Shown: positions 1 to 5,370, counted from the first letter of the stretch. The stretch: DNA of 6,462 bases from Lachnospiraceae bacterium (GCA_004556565.1 SFGN01000099.1:1-6462), one strand, 5' to 3'. A program made the numbers and translations. The notes: a model not told the origin generated them from the letters alone.

Positions 1-161
1 TCTGATATGAGATGCCTATACTGCTTTTGGGAATTGATTGCAAATTAATATAAAGAGTTACTTTGAGATAAATTCTCATGTTCCATTCTACGAACATTTA
101 AGATTCAAATATTTAACAAAGAGTATTAAATACATGGTGACCTAGGACTTTTCCTTTTAAA
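1..161. other. AT-rich unique sequence, no gene seen
   Basis: This stretch is AT-rich and has no sustained reading frame, splice-bounded exon-like segment or repeat that I recognise. It ends where the target-site duplication of the first PRE-1 SINE begins. It is best read as intergenic or intronic background. Confidence 0.5.
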
Positions 162-174
162 AGTATTTGATTGG
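162..174. repeat. 5' target-site duplication of PRE-1 copy 1
   Basis: AGTATTTGATTGG immediately precedes the SINE and is matched by AGTGTTTGTTTGG at 433-445 with two mismatches. This is the expected trace of L1-type target-primed insertion. Confidence 0.6.
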
Positions 175-432
175 GAGTTCCCCTCATGGCTCAGTAGAAA
201 TGAATCTGACCAGCATCCATGAGGACACAGGTTCAGCCCCTGGCCTTGCCCAGCAGGTGAAGGATTCAGCATTTCCATGAGCTGTGGTGTAGGTCACAGG
301 TGTGGCTCAGAGCTGGCATTGCTGTAGCTGTAGTGGAGGCCAGCAGCTAGAGCTCTGATTCTACCCCTATCCAGGGAACCTCCATATGCTACAGGTTTGG
401 CCCTAAAAAGACACAAACAAAAACAAAAACAC
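174..432 (+). mobile_element. PRE-1 (SINE1_SS-type) pig SINE, full length
   Basis: This is a tRNA-derived short interspersed element that moves by retrotransposition using L1 enzymes. It opens with GGAGTTCCC, the usual PRE-1 start. An A-box-like TGGCTCAGTAG and a B-box-like GGTTCAGCCCC follow, marking the internal RNA polymerase III promoter. The body contains the family landmarks GAGCTGTGGTGTAGGTCACA, a GTGTGGCTC segment, and GGGAACCTCCATATGC near the 3' end. It finishes in an A-rich tail with CAAAAA units at about 405-432. The flanks carry an imperfect duplication, AGTATTTGATTGG at 162-174 and AGTGTTTGTTTGG at 433-445 (11 of 13 identical), which supports a complete insertion. The TSD mismatches and substitutions in the body suggest an older copy. 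The family call is secure; the subfamily cannot be fixed by eye. Confidence 0.93.
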
Positions 433-445
433 AGTGTTTGTTTGG
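433..445. repeat. 3' target-site duplication of PRE-1 copy 1
   Basis: AGTGTTTGTTTGG directly follows the A-rich tail and pairs with 162-174. It marks the right boundary of the insertion. Confidence 0.6.
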
Positions 446-682
446 AAGTATCCAATGGTGATATATTTTTAAAATGTATCTTATATGGTTATTTCCCCCA
501 ACACACTTTTTTCTCCCAATATACAGCATGGGGACCCAGTTACACATACATATATACATAATTTTTCTCCCATTGTAAGTATCTAGACATAGTTCTCAGT
601 GCTACACAGCAGGATCTCATTGTTAATCCATTCCAAGAGCAATAGTTTAAACTCAAGCATCAGATCACCTCATACTCCCAAT

Positions 683-708
683 CCCTCCCACTCCCTCCCC
701 CTCCCCCC
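683..708 (-). other. G-rich tract of the L1 3' UTR, possible G-quadruplex
   Basis: On the minus strand this reads as five G-runs (6, 5, 3, 3 and 3 Gs) separated by one- or two-base loops, which meets the usual four-run quadruplex pattern. L1 3' UTRs are known to carry a polypurine tract with this property, so it is expected for the element. Folding is inferred from sequence only. Confidence 0.7.
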
Positions 709-722
709 AGGCAACCACAAGA

Positions 723-1362
723 CTATTCTCCAAGTCCATGAATTTCTTTTCTGTGGAAAGGTTCATTTGTGCTGTATATTAGATACCAGATGTGAGTGAT
801 ATCATATGGCATTTGTCTTTCTCTTATTTCACTCAGGATGAGAGCCTCTAGTTCCATCCATGTTGCTGCAAATGGCATTATTTCATTCTCTTTTATATCC
901 GAATAGGACTCCATTGTGTATATATACCACATCTTCCTTATCCACTCATCTGTTGATGGACATTTGGGATGTTTCCTTGTCTTGGCTATTGTAAATAGAG
1001 CTGCAGTGAACATGTGGGTGCATGTGTCTTTTTGAAGGAACATTTTGTCCAAATATATGCCCGTGAGTGGAATTGCTGGATCATATGGTAGTTCTATGAA
1101 TAGATTTCTAAGGTACTTCCATACAGTTCTCCATAGTGGCTGTACCAGTTTCCATTCCCACCAACAGTGCAGGAGGGTTCCGTTTTCTCCACACCTGCTC
1201 CAGCATTTGTTATTTGTGGACTGATGAATGATGGCCATTCTGATTGGTGTGATGTGGTATCTCATGGTAGTTTTGGTTTGCTTTTCTCTAATAATCAGTG
1301 ATGAGTGGTGTTGATCATTTTTTCATGTGCTTGTTGGCCTTCTGTATATCTTCCTTGGAGAT
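723..1362 (-). pseudogene. L1 ORF2 C-terminal remnant (fragment A)
   Basis: Intact L1 ORF2p is an endonuclease and reverse transcriptase; only sequence beyond the catalytic domains survives here. The open part, 1265 to 723, gives 180 residues. It contains the conserved ORF2 blocks TLLHCWWEWKLVQPLWRTVW, IELPYDPAIPL, CTHMFTAALFTIAKT and KCPSTDEWIRKMWYIYTMES. The initial Met is an internal codon of ORF2 (the TTMRYH segment), not a real start. Upstream the frame continues through LIIREKQTKTT but is then broken: an apparent 7-bp insertion near 1297-1310 shifts the frame, and the usual Cys of the RCS segment reads as a stop. The terminal CX3CX7HX4C motif has Cys21, Cys25 and His33, but the final Cys is Trp38. 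This is a non-functional remnant, not a host gene. Confidence 0.92.
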
Positions 1363-1375
1363 ATTTTGAATAAAT

Positions 1376-1412
1376 ACACACACACTCACACACACACACA
1401 CACACACACACA
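1376..1412. repeat. (CA)n microsatellite at the L1 A/B seam
   Basis: About eighteen CA dinucleotides run almost without break; the one interruption is a T at 1386. The tract lies between the 5' end of L1 fragment A and the 3' end of L1 fragment B. A tract of this length is likely to be length-polymorphic in populations. Confidence 0.95.
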
Positions 1413-1895
1413 GCCACACCATACCTTGGGCTGTCGGTGACTGCTGTATCATATGACAGGTGTACATTTATTTTCTGAGGAACTTCCACACCGTTTTCCT
1501 TAGCGGTTGTACCAATTTACATTCCCACCAACATGATAGGAGGGTTCTCTTTCCTTATTTGTAGACTTTTTGATGATGGCTATTCTGACTGGTGTGAGGT
1601 GAGACCTCATGGTAGTTTTTATGTGCATTTCTCCCATAATTATTTACACTTAGCATCTTTTCATGTGCTTTTTGGAAATCATTCTGTCTTTGGAGGAATG
1701 TGTATTTAGGTCTTCTGCCCATTTTTCAATGGATTGTTTATTTTTTAACCTGAACTATATGAACCATTTTTATATTTTGGAGGTGAATACCTTGTCAGTT
1801 GCTTCATTTTCAAGTACTTTCTCTCATTGTGTGGGTTGTTTTTCATTTTTTTATGGTTTTCTTTGCTGTGTATAAGCTTTTGAGTTTATAGGTCC

Positions 1896-1910
1896 ATTTT
1901 GTTTCCTTTT
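1896..1910. repeat. Target-site duplication (left) of the antisense PRE-1
   Basis: ATTTTGTTTCCTTTT at 1896-1910 resembles ATTTTTGTTTTCTTTTT at 2133-2149 on the other side of the SINE. Both belong to the T-rich L1 target. The match is imperfect and low in complexity, so the exact limits are uncertain. Confidence 0.55.
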
Positions 1911-2123
1911 AGGGCATGGTGGCATATGTAAGTTCCCAGGCTAGGGGTGGAATTGGAGCTGCAACTGCAAGCCTACAGCACAGAAACAGCAAAGTGGGAT
2001 CCGAGCCTCATCTGTGACCTATACCACAGATGCTTAATTCACTAAGTGAGGCCGGAGATGAAACCCATGTCCTCATGAATACTAGTCAGTTTCATAACTG
2101 GCTGTGCCAAAAGGGCAATTCCC
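1911..2123 (-). mobile_element. PRE-1 SINE, antisense, inserted in L1 fragment B
   Basis: Read on the minus strand it starts GGGAATTGCCCTTTTGGCAC, a mutated GGAGTTCCC head. It continues through CATGAGGACATGGGTTTCAT, GTGGTATAGGTCACAGATG, GGCTCGGATCCC, and CACCCCTAGCCTGGGAACTT, which is followed by ACATATGCC. The A-rich tail merges with the flanking duplication at 1896-1910. The L1 sequence on both sides continues in register across the insert, which shows that the SINE landed in an existing L1 copy. It keeps the family's normal length but is well diverged. Confidence 0.92.
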
Positions 2124-2132
2124 AATTTCTTC

Positions 2133-2149
2133 ATTTTTGTTTTCTTTTT
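2133..2149. repeat. Target-site duplication (right) of the antisense PRE-1
   Basis: ATTTTTGTTTTCTTTTT follows the SINE head and pairs with 1896-1910. Immediately afterwards the L1 ORF2 sequence resumes with CATTATTCTAG. Confidence 0.55.
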
Positions 2150-2424
2150 CATTATTCTAGAGGGGGCATCAAAAAGGGTTTGCTGCCATACTTATCGAAG
2201 AGTGATCTGCCTGTTTTCCTCCAAGAATTTTGATGTAAGTTTCTGGCCTTTCATTTTGGTCTTTAACCCATTTTGATTTTGTTTTTGTGCATGGTGTTGT
2301 ATTGCTTGTATTCTTGATAAAGAATGACCCACCAGGAAATGGAGTTTCAAGGTGCAGACCTTGCTATTTTAAATAGTCTGGATGGGGTAAGTATGAGAGA
2401 ATATCCATTTGTTCTAGGCAAGAG

Positions 2425-2436
2425 AATTAGGGATCT
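2425..2436. repeat. 5' target-site duplication of the deleted PRE-1
   Basis: AATTAGGGATCT lies immediately upstream of the SINE head and matches 2558-2569 with two differences. Confidence 0.6.
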
Positions 2437-2437
2437 A

Positions 2438-2557
2438 GGAGTTCCCACTGTGGCACAGTGGAAGTCAACAAACCCGTAGTCTGCGAATTTCCATATGTCA
2501 TGTGTGCAGCCTTAAGAAAGGGAAAGAAGAAAGAGAGAAAAGAAGAAAGAAAAGAAA
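2438..2557 (+). mobile_element. PRE-1 SINE with a large internal deletion
   Basis: The head GGAGTTCCCACTGTGGCACA and the A-box region are intact. The sequence then passes through AACCCGTAGTCTGCGAATTT directly to the 3' landmark CCATATGTC. The B box and the central body, roughly 150 bp in a normal copy, are missing. The tail, about 2515-2557, is a GAAA/GAA-rich purine run. Flanking duplications AATTAGGGATCT (2425-2436) and AATTAGAGCTCT (2558-2569) agree at 10 of 12 positions, so the copy has both original ends and the loss is internal. Without a B box it is unlikely to be transcribed by RNA polymerase III. Confidence 0.87.
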
Positions 2558-2559
2558 AA
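2513..2559 (+). repeat. Purine-rich (GAAA)n-like SINE tail
   Basis: This is an uninterrupted run of A and G made of AAAG, AAGA and GAGA units. It is a poly(A) tail that has evolved into a degenerate GAAA microsatellite, which is common for SINE tails. Confidence 0.85.
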
Positions 2560-2569
2560 TTAGAGCTCT
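2558..2569. repeat. 3' target-site duplication of the deleted PRE-1
   Basis: AATTAGAGCTCT directly follows the purine-rich tail and pairs with 2425-2436. Confidence 0.6.
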
Positions 2570-2837
2570 TTAATACAAGGTGATAAAGGTGTGATTGAAC
2601 AGATACCTACTTATGTTAGGACATAAACTATCGGATAAAGAGAAATGTAGAAAAAGATCTAGAATTTTAATATAGCTTTGTAATATTTTCCTACTTTCTA
2701 TGCTATCTTCAAAGTCCAGGATGACTTCAGACTTAGGGACCAATCTGCCTAACACATGGAAGAATGAAATATAGTTTTATCAAAAGAACATTCTGTAACT
2801 GAAGATTGCAGTCTGTATTTACTCAAGAGTAATGACT
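2570..2837. other. Unassigned unique sequence
   Basis: No repeat family, promoter set or exon-like segment is recognised here. The minus-strand 61-codon open stretch in this interval (2755-2570) has no recognisable domain and ordinary non-coding composition, so it is treated as chance. Confidence 0.5.
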
Positions 2838-3110
2838 TGCAATAATAACAGCTAACATTATATGACACATCCTGCTTGCTGGACACTAATCAAAGCACTT
2901 TACCTTTATTAACATATGTTATTCTCACAGCATCCCTTGGAGATGGATGCCATTACTGCAATGCTCTTACTCCATTTAAAGTTCTGTAAACAGCGTTGCA
3001 GAGAAGTTAAGTAACTTTCCCTTAAGCCATAGTTAAATAAGCCAGGATTTGAAGCCTACCTGTCTGGCTGCAGTTTCCATGCTTTCCAAACTTAACCTAA
3101 ACCACTTCAT
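2838..3110 (+). mobile_element. MIR (ancient mammalian tRNA-derived CORE-SINE)
   Basis: The sequence follows the MIR consensus in order. It has AATAACAGCTAACATTAT near the start, then GCTGGACACTAATCAAAGCA and CTTTACCTTTATTAACATAT. Next come ATTCTCACAGCATCCCTTGG with AGATGGATGCCATTACTGC, then AGAGAAGTTAAGTAACTTTC with CCTTAAGCC, and AAGCCAGGATTTGAAGCCTA with CCTGTCTGGCTGCAG. The 3' end trails off as CATGCTTTCC and TTAACCTAAACCAC. This is close to a full-length MIR in the sense direction. MIRs amplified before the placental radiation, so this locus is old, and the copy can serve as an anchor for comparing orthologous loci. Confidence 0.93.
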
Positions 3111-3379
3111 ATAAGCCAAAGTGAAAAGGTTACAGAGTAGCTACAACCATATTTACAGGGCCTAGGATGAGGCTGCCCAGCCCTTCTTAAGCAAATAGCT
3201 GGTATTTTTCAGAATTGCCCCATGGCAATTGGCTCAAGGGAAGAAGGGAAAGATCATAGAGACCAGCTGATAGATGCACAGGGTTAACCAGCTTCAAAGG
3301 GTTTAGCAAAACGTTGATGATCTTCACATGTGGAATGTACCATAAGTACAAACTGGAATCCCGCACATGAGTTTAACTC
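3111..3379. other. Unassigned sequence between the MIR and the LTR-like block
   Basis: I see no recognisable repeat or coding signal here. If the LTR interpretation to the right is correct and the element is on the minus strand, this side would be the retroviral interior. No gag-like or primer-binding-site sequence is evident, which favours a solitary LTR. Confidence 0.4.
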
Positions 3380-3463
3380 AGGTCACATCTGGCCTGGATG
3401 GATGAGGATGCTGATGATTTTGGAGAGATGGCAGAGAGTGATGGCTTGAAGTGAGATCTTAAT

Positions 3464-3533
3464 TCTCTGCTCAGGAATGGAAGCTGGGAAGCCTGGATGA
3501 AACAGGAATATTAGCCACTCGACCAGCTGGGGA
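3464..3533 (-). pseudogene. tRNA-Glu(TTC)-like pseudogene or tRNA-derived relic
   Basis: Read on the minus strand, this 70-nt segment follows nuclear tRNA-Glu(TTC) along its whole length. It has a TCCC-type 5' end, an A-box-like TGGTCGAGTGGCTAA (functional form TGGTCTAGCGGTTAG), an ATTCCTG anticodon arm, a loop containing TTTCA, the matching CATCCAGG arm, and a B-box-like GCTTCCATTCC (functional form GGTTCGANTCC). About two bases are missing in the anticodon stem-loop, and the acceptor stem no longer pairs well, so it cannot be a working tRNA. It lies just downstream of the U5-like part of the LTR candidate. It may be a free tRNA pseudogene, the head of an unrecognised tRNA-Glu SINE, or a tRNA-like part of an LTR. 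Confidence 0.6.
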
Positions 3534-3619
3534 CTACCAACTGAACTGCCTTGATTCTCACCCCCTGTTGAAGGCAAGAATATTTAAAGCAAGCAAAGTC
3601 TGTGAAATCAGGTACAGAG

Positions 3620-3625
3620 TTTATT
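3620..3625 (-). promoter_or_regulatory. AATAAA polyadenylation signal of the LTR-like block
   Basis: Plus-strand TTTATT reads AATAAA on the minus strand, in the context AACAATAAACTCTGTACC. Its position about 130 bp after the TATA-like box and just before a T-rich stretch fits an R-region polyadenylation site. Activity is inferred only. Confidence 0.4.
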
Positions 3626-3750
3626 GTTAGAAACACAGTACACTTAGCTATGTTGTCTGTTTGTCTAAGGCAGAGGCAAAGCAGTAGGATACACACAAAG
3701 GAGGAGTGAGAATGCAATCATCCCCATCATTGAGGAGTGTCCCAGAGAAG

Positions 3751-3801
3751 TGATTTAAAACACTTAGGGAAGTTCGTCTGGGTCTTTGTTTCCCATTGGC
3801 C
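3751..3801 (-). promoter_or_regulatory. CCAAT plus TATA-like promoter motifs, minus strand
   Basis: A CCAAT box in TGGCCAATGGG is followed about 35 bp later by TTTTAAATCA, a weak TATA-like element. The pair has normal polymerase II core-promoter spacing on the minus strand. It supports the LTR reading but could be coincidental. Confidence 0.35.
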
Positions 3802-4109
3802 AAAGTTCTTATTTCATTTTGCACACCTGATCGGACCCAGGCCCTCCCCAATATGCGTGCACATCTTTGGGTCAAGATGGATTCCTCACTGGCAGTAACA
3901 TAGCCTAAGTTTTTATTGGCTGGTGACCCCTCCCTTTCTGACCCAGAGGAGTCTTTCTGTGCATGTGAAGTTGGTTCTCCTTCGCCCTAAGGATAGGAAG
4001 TGTGTGACCTCTTTATCTTTGACCCAAGCAGGGCTTAGGCCCTAAATGCCCATGATGTGTTCATTGCTTTAAGTGTCCAAAAAGGCCAATTCCACTTCTT
4101 TAACTTGTT

Positions 4110-4952
4110 CTTGCATTTTTATCTTCAGGTATAAATAGGTGGCTGATAGGAAATGTTTATGCTCGATCCCATCTATCTCCTGACTCATGGAGAGGCTAAT
4201 TTGGGAGGAAAGTGTCCTCCATACTCCCAGAGAGACACTGTGAATTCCCCTGTAAGGGATATGAGGCTTTATTATCTTCCCTCAGTAGAGCATTGGCATG
4301 AATCTACAAAGGCATAAGGCCATTGTCCTTAGTTACTATCCTCTTAGTTATTATTACCCAGGACTAAAGGATGACCTGGCCAGTGTCTGCACTTCATGGA
4401 CAGTTACTGCTGAAGCACACCAGAGATTAGGAATACTCCATACAACATACCCATGGAGTCATCCTTGCTTGTGTGCTAAAAGGTGATCCATTTCTAGAAT
4501 TGCATGTGTTTCTTAGGACTCTTCTCGTACCCAGTGCATTAGAGCAAGATCACCAGAAGTGAATCTTAGATGGGGACACTTGGGAAAATCCTTGAAAATG
4601 TGCTCATGAACTGGGGACTGAGGAAAATAGGATAAGGCAGGGGAAGAAACAGAACCTTATCCTGGTCCTCAAGGGACCTCTCTCTGGAACATGAAGAACA
4701 CAGAGTTGGTCCCCCTGGAGATGAAAGGGCTCAATTTGACCCTACCCTCTGCCAGATACCAGTTTCTGCTGATAGCATAGGCTTGTGACTTCTTGAATAA
4801 GGAAGTATGTGCCTGGGTGTGGGTAATGCCCTGTGAAGGAAGCAGCTGTGAACCCTTAGCAACAACACTCAGCCACCAGGAAAGAGGCACCCCAGTGAAG
4901 GAAACCAGGTGCCACCAAGAGCCTCTGCCACAGACCTTTAAAGGGAAGGACA
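4110..4952. other. Unassigned sequence, no gene supported
   Basis: No repeat family is recognised in about 840 bp. A plus-strand TATAAATAG motif at about 4130-4138 has no associated exon or ORF. Short open stretches of 62 codons (4298-4486, plus) and 94 codons (4953-4669, minus) carry no domain or signal. The block could hold more of a decayed retroviral LTR or simply unique intergenic DNA. Confidence 0.45.
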
Positions 4953-4967
4953 AAAACCATGGAGTTT
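4953..4967. repeat. Outer target-site duplication (left) of the nested SINE pair
   Basis: AAAACCATGGAGTTT at 4953-4967 matches AAAACAATGGAGCTC at 5356-5370 at 12 of 15 positions. The pair brackets both SINEs and belongs to the outer CHR-2-like copy. Confidence 0.7.
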
Positions 4968-5133
4968 GGAGTTCCCTCAGGCTCTGCAGGTTAAGGATCT
5001 GGTATTTTCACTGTTGTGGCCCTGGTTACAGCTGTGGCCCTGGTTACAGCTGTTCAGGTTCAATCCCTAGCCTAGGAAATTCCGCATGCCATAAGAATGG
5101 AAAAAAAAAAAGTGAAAGAAAGAAAGAAGAAAA
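4968..5133 (+). mobile_element. CHR-2-like tRNA-Glu-derived SINE
   Basis: It begins GGAGTTCCCTCAGGCTCTGC and continues TTAAGGATCTGGTATTTTCA, CTGTTGTGGCCCTGGTTACA, a B-box GGTTCAATCCC, and AGCCTAGGAAATTCCGCATG with CCATAAG. An A-rich tail with GAAA units runs from about 5099. This short layout, with the B box followed quickly by the GGAACTTCCGCATGCC-type 3' end, differs from PRE-1 and fits the CHR-type SINEs of cetartiodactyls; the exact name is uncertain. An 18-bp unit is duplicated exactly inside it (5015-5050). A later PRE-1 is lodged in its tail, and its own flanking duplications lie at 4953-4967 and 5356-5370. Confidence 0.85.
5015..5050 (+). repeat. Exact 18-bp tandem duplication within the SINE
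   Basis: TGTGGCCCTGGTTACAGC occurs twice head to tail (5015-5032 and 5033-5050) with no mismatch, just before the B box. The family consensus may already contain a weaker internal echo of this unit, so the duplication could be partly ancestral. Confidence 0.9.
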
Positions 5134-5141
5134 AAAGTAAA
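5134..5141. repeat. Inner target-site duplication (left) of the nested PRE-1
   Basis: AAAGTAAA precedes the shortened head and recurs at 5351-5358. It is short and A-rich, so chance is possible, but the GT interruption makes it more distinctive than a plain A-run. Confidence 0.5.
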
Positions 5142-5350
5142 TTCCCATTGTGGTTAAGCTATAAGGAGCCAGACAGGTATCTATGAGGAGGTGGGTTCCA
5201 CCCCTGGCCTCCCTCAGTAGGTAAAGGACCAGGCATTTCCATGGATCTGGCATTGCTGTGGCTGTGCTGTAGACCAGCAGCTGTACTTCTGATTCAACTC
5301 ATAGCCCGAGAACTTCCATATGCAACAGGTCTGGCACTAAAAATAAAAAT
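5142..5350 (+). mobile_element. PRE-1 SINE nested in the tail of the CHR-2-like SINE
   Basis: The head is slightly shortened (TTCCCATTGTGGTTAAGC). It continues through GTGGGTTCCACCCCTGGCCT, CCTCAGTAGGTAAAGGACC, GGCATTGCTGTGGCTGTG, CTGTAGACCAGCAGCTGTAC and GAGAACTTCCATATGCAACA, ending in an AAAATAAAAATAAAG tail. The segment that is usually GAGCTGTGGTGTAGGTCACA is missing between CATTTCCATG and GATCTGGCATTG, so there is a small internal deletion. AAAGTAAA occurs at both edges (5134-5141 and 5351-5358), consistent with its own target-site duplication in the A-rich tail of the older SINE. Confidence 0.9.
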
Positions 5351-5358
5351 AAAGTAAA
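5351..5358. repeat. Inner target-site duplication (right) of the nested PRE-1
   Basis: AAAGTAAA closes the inner PRE-1 and is followed at once by the outer element's right duplication, as expected if the insertion site was near the end of the older tail. Confidence 0.5.
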
Positions 5359-5370
5359 ACAATGGAGCTC
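5356..5370. repeat. Outer target-site duplication (right) of the nested SINE pair
   Basis: AAAACAATGGAGCTC follows the tail of the inner PRE-1 and pairs with 4953-4967, so the outer element ends here and not at 5133. Confidence 0.7.

Larger units (their letters stand above)
485..1362 (-). mobile_element. L1 LINE fragment A: 3' UTR plus ORF2 C-terminal end
   Basis: This is a 5'-truncated, dead LINE-1 copy, read on the minus strand. From right to left it has the ORF2 C-terminal coding segment (1362 to about 723), then the 3' UTR. The UTR includes a G-rich tract (683-708 as C-rich on the plus strand) and sequence shared with suid L1 tails, such as TGTGTAACTGGGTCCCCATG around 529-548 read on the minus strand. 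The left end near 485 lacks a clear terminal poly(A), so the last part of the UTR is probably lost or too decayed to see. The right end of recognisable L1 sequence is at about 1362, just before a (CA)n microsatellite. Element identity is certain; both ends are approximate. Confidence 0.93.
1425..2290 (-). pseudogene. L1 ORF2 interior remnant (fragment B)
   Basis: This is the decayed coding part of fragment B, corresponding to ORF2 from the WVKD block through the DPAIP block. The frame is broken repeatedly and also interrupted by a SINE at 1911-2123, so no polypeptide of note can be made. A 64-codon open stretch at 1489-1295 starts here, reads through the GT repeat as alternating Cys-Val, and ends in frameshifted sequence of fragment A. 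That stretch is an accident of juxtaposition. Confidence 0.8.
1425..2320 (-). mobile_element. L1 LINE fragment B: ORF2 interior, interrupted by a SINE
   Basis: This is a second minus-strand L1 piece, split into 1425-1910 and about 2134-2320 by an antisense PRE-1. Reading on the minus strand from about 2280, translation gives KSKWVKDQNERPET, the counterpart of the ORF2 PNWVKDLNVRPKT block, followed by a degraded IK-L-E-like segment. Near the other end, INVHLSYDTAVT matches the NIELPYDPAIP block. Part of this piece (about 1440-1705) repeats the ORF2 region also present in fragment A at about 1070-1362, with roughly four-fifths identity by eye and a deletion of about 20 bp near 1545. Frameshifts and stops are frequent. 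The right boundary near 2320 is approximate. Confidence 0.88.
3380..4000 (-). mobile_element. Possible degraded solitary LTR (endogenous retrovirus)
   Basis: On the minus strand the signals come in LTR order. There are CCAAT boxes in AGCCAATAAAAA (about 3908-3919) and TGGCCAATGGG (about 3791-3801). A TATA-like TTTTAAATCA follows at 3760-3751, and an AATAAA polyadenylation signal at 3625-3620, about 130 bp further. After that comes a T-rich U5-like stretch (GACTTTGCTTGCTTTAAATA). This spacing is typical of retroviral U3-R-U5. I could not find definite TG and CA termini, a target-site duplication or a primer binding site, so the limits are rough. It could instead be unrelated sequence with chance signals; the family is not identified. 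Confidence 0.4.

Noticed and set aside
599..799. Plus-strand 66-codon open frame
   Set aside because: It lies antisense to the L1 3' UTR and ORF2 tail; its Pro/Ser-rich composition comes from the C-rich side of the L1 G-tract.
1663..1875. Plus-strand 70-codon frame rich in Phe, Cys and Ser
   Set aside because: It is antisense to L1 fragment B; the hydrophobic look comes from T-rich antisense L1 sequence.
2030..2233. Plus-strand 67-codon frame
   Set aside because: It crosses the antisense PRE-1 and resumes in antisense L1, so it is assembled from two repeats.
3383..3875. Three overlapping minus-strand frames of 64-75 codons
   Set aside because: They overlap in different frames within the LTR-like and tRNA-like block, and none has a recognisable domain.
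4298..4486. Plus-strand 62-codon frame downstream of a TATAAATAG motif
   Set aside because: There is no domain, signal peptide or convincing start context, the TATA-like motif is about 160 bp upstream with no other promoter signal, and the length is within chance expectation.
4793..5140. Plus-strand 115-codon frame with a CGPGYSCGPGYSC repeat and a Lys-rich end
   Set aside because: The repeat is the 18-bp duplication in the SINE and the Lys-rich end is the SINE's A-rich tail; only the first half is non-repeat sequence and it has no recognised domain.
4953..5370. CRISPR-like or directly repeated array
   Set aside because: The repeats are explained by two SINEs, their tails and target-site duplications; there are no regularly spaced spacers.
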